Positions 30,665 to 35,208 of a stretch of DNA of 35,208 bases are shown here, piece after piece. Below the pieces are notes generated by a model. That model had not been told where the DNA came from, made no database searches, and worked only from the letters and a program-made list of their open reading frames with translations. Position numbers and translations under genes: made by a program. Within the stretch, counting starts at the first letter, position 1, and every line of letters starts with the position of its first letter. The stretch spans positions 1 to 35,208 of the forward strand of contig CAZWRA010000010.1 in assembly GCA_964635995.1 (NCBI GenBank), in the 5' to 3' direction. This DNA comes from JAGQLF01 sp964635995 (GTDB lineage Bacteria > Patescibacteriota > Dojkabacteria > J137).

Positions 30665-31369
30665 CTAAATTATTCTTTTTAGCCTAGATCCTAGCTTTCC
30701 AGAAAAAAAAACTATACTATCGTCAGTCATTAACTCCTTAACCATTTTCTCCATTTCTTCAATACCCTCTTTTTCATAAAGACTTACACTTTGCAGTTCA
30801 TTATTTGAAGGGAATTTTGAAGAGCTGGTTCTGCAAGCTAGCCAAAGATGATTCCCAGCGATTAGCCCAAGAATGGGGGAGTTGCTAAATAAGAGGCTTT
30901 TTATATCAGCTGGTGAAAAAAATGAATAAGTTCCTTGATTATTAAATTTGTATAAAGGATGTGTATGGAATGAGGCGATAAATCCATAACTTATATTTCC
31001 TAATTTTGCTGGATCATAATATTCAGTAAGATGAAACTTTTTGTCAATTTGAACTTTAAATCTAACTTTGTCGCTCTTATATTCTGGAACCGCGTTAAAT
31101 GAATGAGAAAATCTCACTTGTGAATAATCTCCTGAAACAGGTTCAGAAGGATAAAGTTTATCTATAAAATAAATAAAAGTCATTTCATACTCCCAACCTG
31201 ATGGACCTTCCTTTTTATTTAAATTTACATTTGTGAATTTTGAAAGTTTTTTTAACGAAGAAGTAATATCAGTTTCTAAAGTTACATTACTTGGCCAATC
31301 TTTCAGACCAATCGGCTTACCTTCCTTTTTTAAAGCTATAATAGCCTTTGCAAGTTGGGTTAGCATCAT
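30665..31369 (-). CDS. JAMM/MPN-like putative metallopeptidase
   Basis: The protein has about 234 residues from ATG 31369 (or 31366). A helical N-terminal part (~1-60) precedes a beta-rich domain with GFIASFHTHP followed by SFFSPADIKSLL. HxHP plus SxxD is the zinc-binding signature of JAB1/MPN (JAMM) peptidases, and the following LGLIAGNHLWLAC fits the next core strand. The gap between second His and Ser is 14 residues, longer than the usual 7-10, because of a YKFNNQGTY insertion. A Glu in HLTEYYD could be the catalytic acid. No ubiquitin-like, E1-like or tail-protein gene is adjacent. It is divergent from gtrA with only 21 nt between starts. Confidence 0.6.
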   Translation of the reverse strand: MMLTQLAKAIIALKKEGKPIGLKDWPSNVTLETDITSSLKKLSKFTNVNLNKKEGPSGWEYEMTFIYFIDKLYPSEPVSGDYSQVRFSHSFNAVPEYKSDKVRFKVQIDKKFHLTEYYDPAKLGNISYGFIASFHTHPLYKFNNQGTYSFFSPADIKSLLFSNSPILGLIAGNHLWLACRTSSSKFPSNNELQSVSLYEKEGIEEMEKMVKELMTDDSIVFFSGKLGSRLKRII

Positions 31370-31383
31370 TATACTGTTAGAAT
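31355..31383 (+). promoter_or_regulatory. gtrA promoter, predicted leaderless
   Basis: TTGGGT (31355-31360), a 17-nt spacer ending in TGT, and TAGAAT (31378-31383). The ATG at 31391 is only 7 nt further, so the transcript should begin at or next to the start codon. The element overlaps the 5' end of the divergent JAMM-like gene. Confidence 0.5.
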
Positions 31384-31390
31384 AAAAAAT

Positions 31391-31858
31391 ATGACTCTCT
31401 CTAAACGAATACAAAAACTTATTCCTATACTATCTAATAATAAACCATTTCGCTATTTTGTTTCAGGGGTAACTGCATTTCTTGTTGATACAGCTGTTTT
31501 AAATATTGTGATATTTCTTATTTTTAAATCAGAAGGTGAGGCACTTTTAGGAATTATTACCATTCCTAAATTAATTTCAGGAACAATAGGGATTATTGTA
31601 AGTTTTAATTTGAATAGAAATTGGACTTTCAAATCAACAGATAAGCCTAAGATGCATCAATCAATTAAGATGGCTTTCTCGTATACTCTATCAATCCTAT
31701 TAGGTTCAATACTAATTACACTATATTTAGATATATTTAATTCTCTAGATTTTCTAAAATTAGATAGTGTAGTTTTACCTACAATTGCAAATTTTTTTAC
31801 AACTGCAAGCATTATGGTTTTAAATTATTTTATATATAAAAACTTTGTTTTTAAATAA
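31391..31858 (+). CDS. GtrA family membrane protein
   Basis: GtrA-like proteins are small four-helix membrane proteins, thought to move polyprenyl-phosphate-linked sugars across the membrane or assist glycosyltransferases. The 155-residue protein has the family opening KPFRYFVSGVTAFLVDTAVL, then IPKLISGTIGIIVSFNLNRN with the typical NRNWTFKS, a third helix (MAFSYTLSILLGSILITLYL) and a final one ending LNYFIYKNFVFK. Its stop is followed directly by the TTG start of the next gene. Confidence 0.92.
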   Translation: MTLSKRIQKLIPILSNNKPFRYFVSGVTAFLVDTAVLNIVIFLIFKSEGEALLGIITIPKLISGTIGIIVSFNLNRNWTFKSTDKPKMHQSIKMAFSYTLSILLGSILITLYLDIFNSLDFLKLDSVVLPTIANFFTTASIMVLNYFIYKNFVFK

Positions 31859-33682
31859 TTGGATCAAGTACAACCTCAAGTAAAACCTATTAAAAAGAAA
31901 TCAAGAAAGTTCATAAAAACTTTTCTAATACTATTTTCAATGATAGTTTTATGTTTTGTGTTCTTTGGGATACTTTATGCTCTTAAATTTGATTTGAATT
32001 TTTTTAGACTATCAGTACAAGGTACTGTTACAGACGAGAGCGGGACTCCAATAGGTGATGTAGAAATTTTCCTAAATAGCACTTTAATTACTTCTACAAA
32101 TGAAGAAGGTGAATATTCGATTAATGGGTTAAGGGAAGGGAGAATAAGTTTAAGATTAGAAAAAACTGGCTACCAGACAGTTGATCAAACAATTGATCTT
32201 GAAAGAAATGATTTATCTTACTCTGTTACTGTTGATTTTGTATTAAGAAACACAGAATACGCTTCTCTGTCAGGTTCTTTTATTATAGAGAACACTGATT
32301 ATGATTTTAATGAAGACAGGATTATTATTAATGAGCAAGAGTCCTTTAGAATAAATTCTGATGGTACATTTAGCTTAAATCAAATTCCTTCTGGAGAAAT
32401 AGATTTCGTCTACACTTCAAACTCGTTTAAAGATGTTATTGAATCCATAGAATTAAATCCTGGTTCTAATTCATTAAAACCTATAGAACTTGAACCTGCA
32501 GGGGACGTTGTACAAAGTGTTTCAAGTTTTGTCAGAGAAAATGCTGTTTCAAATATTAATGTGACTGGTGAAGCTATAAACCCAGATATGATTGAGATTT
32601 CTAACGAGGAAATTAGAATAAAAGATTTAGAGATTGGCCGGCAATATAATATACGTATTTCTGCTGCAGGATATTTAACACGAGACTATACATTCACTGT
32701 AGTTCAGGGAATAAACAGAATAAATGATTTTAGAATTGTTGAAGCTGGAACGTCTGTATTTTTAGGATCAGTTGGGGACAATAACGATACTTTATTTTAT
32801 AGATCTAAATTTGATGGGAGAAATCTAGTTAATATAATAGGTGAAGAGTTTGAAGAAGAGACATTCTATTTTAATGCTCAGAATAATAAGTTATTTGTTG
32901 AGTCCGACAGAGAATCAATTCAAAGTATCTTAGGAGGAAGAACAACAGCAATTTATGAATATGATTTAAATACTAATATCTTGACCAGGTTAACACAAAA
33001 TGTAGACTTACTTGGTGATTTGTATCCTCAATATCTTTCCAATAAAGTTATTAATTTAACTGCGCCAGATCGAAGAAGCGATACAAGAATTCTTCAGATT
33101 ATGGATTATTCTGGAAACAACAGAATTGAAGTTGAAAGAACAGATAATCAAATTTACAAGAAAATGATTTTGTCAAAAGATGAGTCAACTCTCGCTATTC
33201 AATATGAAAATGAAGGTATATTCTTCTTTAACTTAGAAACTAATACAAAAACAAAAGTTAGTGATGGAAACTCTCTTGAACTTCATGCAGTTTCTGATAA
33301 CGGAAGAAGAATAATTTATAGTAAAAATAGCTCAAGCCAAAATTTTACAGATTTATTTATGTATGACATAAATTCAAGAGAAGAACGAAGACTAATTGTA
33401 GACGAACAAGGTGAAGATTGTCAGTTCTTAACAAACTCAGATAATTCATTTATTTACTGGGATGAAGTTAGAGATCAAACAGATATTTACAAGTTCGATA
33501 TAGATCAAAGTGCTTCAAATAAAATCACAAATCTAACCGCATTAGATAAAATTGAAGGAATGTACCAACAAGGTGATTATACTTATTACATTACTAATAG
33601 AGGGTTATACATTATTGATATTCTCAAACCTCATAGTAATAAGTTAGTATTAAATGGAGATTTTATTAGTTCATATAGATAA
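31859..33682 (+). CDS. Membrane-anchored PEGA-like/beta-propeller protein
   Basis: The 607-residue protein starts at TTG 31859, immediately after the gtrA stop; no ATG lies close by. A Lys-rich cytoplasmic end (KPIKKKSRKFIKT) precedes one membrane helix (~20-43). A carboxypeptidase-regulatory-like domain follows (~52-118: LSVQGTVTDESGTPIGDVEI, EGEYSINGLREGRISLRLEK). A second and third related beta unit run to ~300. A TolB-like propeller (~300-600) shows short repeats such as LFYRSKFDGRNLVNI, TAIYEYDLNTNILTRLTQN and LFMYDINSREERRL. It probably senses or binds something at the surface; no enzyme motif is seen. It is likely co-expressed with gtrA and gapA. Confidence 0.85.
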   Translation: MDQVQPQVKPIKKKSRKFIKTFLILFSMIVLCFVFFGILYALKFDLNFFRLSVQGTVTDESGTPIGDVEIFLNSTLITSTNEEGEYSINGLREGRISLRLEKTGYQTVDQTIDLERNDLSYSVTVDFVLRNTEYASLSGSFIIENTDYDFNEDRIIINEQESFRINSDGTFSLNQIPSGEIDFVYTSNSFKDVIESIELNPGSNSLKPIELEPAGDVVQSVSSFVRENAVSNINVTGEAINPDMIEISNEEIRIKDLEIGRQYNIRISAAGYLTRDYTFTVVQGINRINDFRIVEAGTSVFLGSVGDNNDTLFYRSKFDGRNLVNIIGEEFEEETFYFNAQNNKLFVESDRESIQSILGGRTTAIYEYDLNTNILTRLTQNVDLLGDLYPQYLSNKVINLTAPDRRSDTRILQIMDYSGNNRIEVERTDNQIYKKMILSKDESTLAIQYENEGIFFFNLETNTKTKVSDGNSLELHAVSDNGRRIIYSKNSSSQNFTDLFMYDINSREERRLIVDEQGEDCQFLTNSDNSFIYWDEVRDQTDIYKFDIDQSASNKITNLTALDKIEGMYQQGDYTYYITNRGLYIIDILKPHSNKLVLNGDFISSYR

Positions 33683-33698
33683 ATATTAAAGAAAAATT

Positions 33699-34709
33699 AT
33701 GACAAGAATTGCAATAAACGGTTTCGGTAGAATAGGCAGACTTGTCTATAGATCACTACTTGAAAGAAATTTCTTAGACGGTAACGTTGAAGTTGTAGCA
33801 GTTAATGACTTAGTACCTGCTGATAATCTTGCTTACTTACTCAAATATGATACAAATCATGGACCTTTAAATTTGGAGGTAAAAGCATTAGATGACGATA
33901 CGATTTATGTTGGAAACCATAGTCTTCAGACTCTTAAATTAAAAGTAAAGCCAGAAGAGCTTCCTTGGAGAGATATGAATGTAGACATTGTAGTTGAATC
34001 TACAGGTCTTTTTACAAAGGCTGAGGAAGCTGGAGGACATATTAGAGCTGGGGCAAAAAGAGTCATTATTTCGGCTCCTAGCGATGAAGGGACACCTACA
34101 CACTTAATGGGAGTAAACACAGAAGGAATACAGGAAAAAGAAATTATTTCGAATGCAAGTTGTACAACAAATTGTGTCGCTCCAGTTGTTAGAGTTCTTG
34201 TTCAATCAGGAATAGGGATTGAAGAGGGTTTTATGACGACCCTTCATGCATATACAGCTAATCAAGGACTTCAAGACGGACCTTCAGATAAGGATTGGAG
34301 AAGAGGAAGAGCAGCAGCGGAAAATATTGTACCTAGTTCTACAGGAGCTACAAAAGCAATAGGACAGGTTTATCCTGATTTAGATTCAAGCTTAACAGGT
34401 CTATCCTTTAGAGTCCCAGTTAAAACAGGCTCCTGTATTGACTTCACTTTCAGGTCAAAAAGAGATTCGAGTGTTGAAGAAATTAATCAGTTAATGAAGG
34501 AAGCTAGCGAAACTTACCTTAAAGGAATTATGAGATATACTGAAGACCCAATCGTTTCAACAGATATTATTCATGATCCACACTCAGCTATTTTTGATGG
34601 ATCTTTAACAATGGCTATTGGTTCAAGATTTTTTAAACTTGTTGCTTGGTATGACAATGAGTGGGGATATTCAAACAGAATAGTCGAGATGATTGATTCT
34701 TTAAGTTAA
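33699..34709 (+). CDS. gapA: Glyceraldehyde-3-phosphate dehydrogenase
   Basis: GAPDH oxidises glyceraldehyde 3-phosphate to 1,3-bisphosphoglycerate. The 336-residue protein shows INGFGRIGRLVYRS (Rossmann loop), AVNDL (Asp favouring NAD), SNASCTTNCVAPV (catalytic Cys), TTLHAYTANQGLQDGP with the catalytic His replaced in phase by the usual THAYT-type segment, RRGRAAAENIVPSSTGA, and WYDNEWGYSNRIV at the C-terminus. All catalytic elements are present. It begins 16 nt after the preceding gene and may be read through from gtrA. No good terminator follows; a repeat element and a convergent membrane-protein gene come next. Confidence 0.96.
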   Translation: MTRIAINGFGRIGRLVYRSLLERNFLDGNVEVVAVNDLVPADNLAYLLKYDTNHGPLNLEVKALDDDTIYVGNHSLQTLKLKVKPEELPWRDMNVDIVVESTGLFTKAEEAGGHIRAGAKRVIISAPSDEGTPTHLMGVNTEGIQEKEIISNASCTTNCVAPVVRVLVQSGIGIEEGFMTTLHAYTANQGLQDGPSDKDWRRGRAAAENIVPSSTGATKAIGQVYPDLDSSLTGLSFRVPVKTGSCIDFTFRSKRDSSVEEINQLMKEASETYLKGIMRYTEDPIVSTDIIHDPHSAIFDGSLTMAIGSRFFKLVAWYDNEWGYSNRIVEMIDSLS

Positions 34710-34718
34710 AAACATATA

Positions 34719-34752
34719 CCACTGCCACCCTCATCTTATTGAAGAGTGGCAT
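34719..34752 (-). repeat. Second copy of a short palindromic dispersed repeat
   Basis: Read on the reverse strand it has TGCC, TTCAATA, then GGGTGGCAGT, the same order as TGCC, TTCAATA, GGTGGCAGT at 3077-3105 on the plus strand. TGCCAC (34723-34728) pairs with GTGGCA (34746-34751). It lies 10 nt after gapA and may double as a weak 3'-end hairpin. Confidence 0.6.
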
Positions 34753-34757
34753 ATTGA

Positions 34758-35208
34758 TTACTTTCTTTGACCTCTTTCGTACACTCCTCCAACAAGGAAG
34801 AGTATTAATGCTGTTAAAAGAAGAATAAATGCAACTTTATCTAATTTATTGTATAGATCAAAATCGTTATATAAAAACTCTGCAAACCATTTTCTTAATT
34901 TACAAAACACTGTTCCATAATCACTCATACAATAAAGATACTTTCCAATAACTTTATATAAAATCAGATTTATATAATACAAAGGTAGAACTAACCCAAA
35001 GATTGAATTTAAAGAAACTATAGCAAAATATCTTTTTACTTTTGGATCAGTCTCTAATCTTAATGTTTTAACAAAAAACTCAACTATTAATGCAAAGCTT
35101 AATAGAACTGCAATAAAATTCTTTACTACTAAATAATCATTGTCAAGCTTGTACTGTAAACTAAAGGAAGATAATCCCCACTTTTGCGGTCGAAATTGCT
35201 TGCAATGT
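34758..35208 (-). CDS. C-terminal part of a multi-pass membrane protein
   Basis: The frame is open from TAA 34758-34760 to the window edge, giving at least 150 residues with the start missing. Three hydrophobic segments are visible: VVKNFIAVLLSFALIVEFFV, FAIVSLNSIFGLVLPLYYIN and VAFILLLTALILFLVGGVYE. A cytoplasmic-like tail (ERGQRK) ends the protein. A Cys pair lies between segments two and three. No family was recognised. It converges on gapA across 48 nt that contain the repeat element. Confidence 0.7.
   Translation of the reverse strand, partial: HCKQFRPQKWGLSSFSLQYKLDNDYLVVKNFIAVLLSFALIVEFFVKTLRLETDPKVKRYFAIVSLNSIFGLVLPLYYINLILYKVIGKYLYCMSDYGTVFCKLRKWFAEFLYNDFDLYNKLDKVAFILLLTALILFLVGGVYERGQRK

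Noticed and set aside
31368..31373. TATAAT on the reverse strand as a promoter for the JAMM-like gene
   Set aside because: It overlaps the start codon itself, so a transcript from it would begin after both candidate ATGs.

Overview
The window is AT-rich, gene-dense bacterial DNA. It looks like a member of the Candidate Phyla Radiation (Patescibacteria, for example a Dojkabacteria- or Microgenomates-like lineage). This rests on very large Cys-rich secreted proteins with no close known function, a DUF4012 protein, an archaeal-type UMP kinase, a compact primase, an orphan SufBD-like fragment and a ribosomal protein L19 with a long acidic tail. The placement is inference, since no rRNA or other phylogenetic marker was compared. 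The standard code is in use: TGA is the normal stop at 20158-20160, 21282-21284. I found no rRNA, tRNA, CRISPR array, transposase or prophage gene.

Layout. 1-4206 holds a cut-off gene end, an anchored hypothetical protein, truB (reverse strand), an XRE-type regulator, rplS with a good terminator, a hairpin-rich spacer, a HIT hydrolase and rnhB. 4206-10986 holds a small anchored protein, a 1977-residue secreted protein with 13 Cys-rich repeats, and a SufBD C-terminal-like ORF overlapping its end. 10957-16454 holds an anchored hypothetical protein, rpmH, dnaG, a double glycosyltransferase and a GC-rich inverted-repeat spacer. 16454-22653 holds rpiB and a reverse-strand run: a disrupted surface glycosidase-like gene with a dockerin-like tail, a DUF2085 membrane protein, pyrH, two linked hypothetical genes, a disrupted ceramidase-family (CREST) membrane hydrolase and a small membrane protein. 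22685-26290 is a GT4 glycosyltransferase plus a DUF4012 protein. 26424-30413 is nrdB-nrdA under a promoter carrying two NrdR boxes. 30665-35208 holds a JAMM-like protein, gtrA, a PEGA-like/beta-propeller membrane protein, gapA and the end of a multi-pass membrane protein.

How the genes fit together. The window mixes housekeeping functions (translation, replication priming, nucleotide supply, glycolysis/pentose phosphate) with a heavy investment in the cell surface: glycosyltransferases, GtrA, DUF4012, and large secreted Cys-rich or beta-rich proteins. The most informative points are these. NrdB has the D-to-E and Y-to-F changes of class Ic (Mn/Fe) ribonucleotide reductase. The nrdA promoter has one NrdR box exactly in its -35/-10 spacer and a second just downstream, with a perfect DnaA box nearby. 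Extended -10 elements (TGn-TATAAT type) recur, several only 5-7 nt from the ATG, which predicts leaderless mRNAs. Two genes are broken by three apparent 1-nt losses, all in A6/T6 runs where A7/T7 would restore the frame; one of them also has an in-frame TGA. A short palindromic element occurs in two copies, near 3.1 kb and 34.7 kb.
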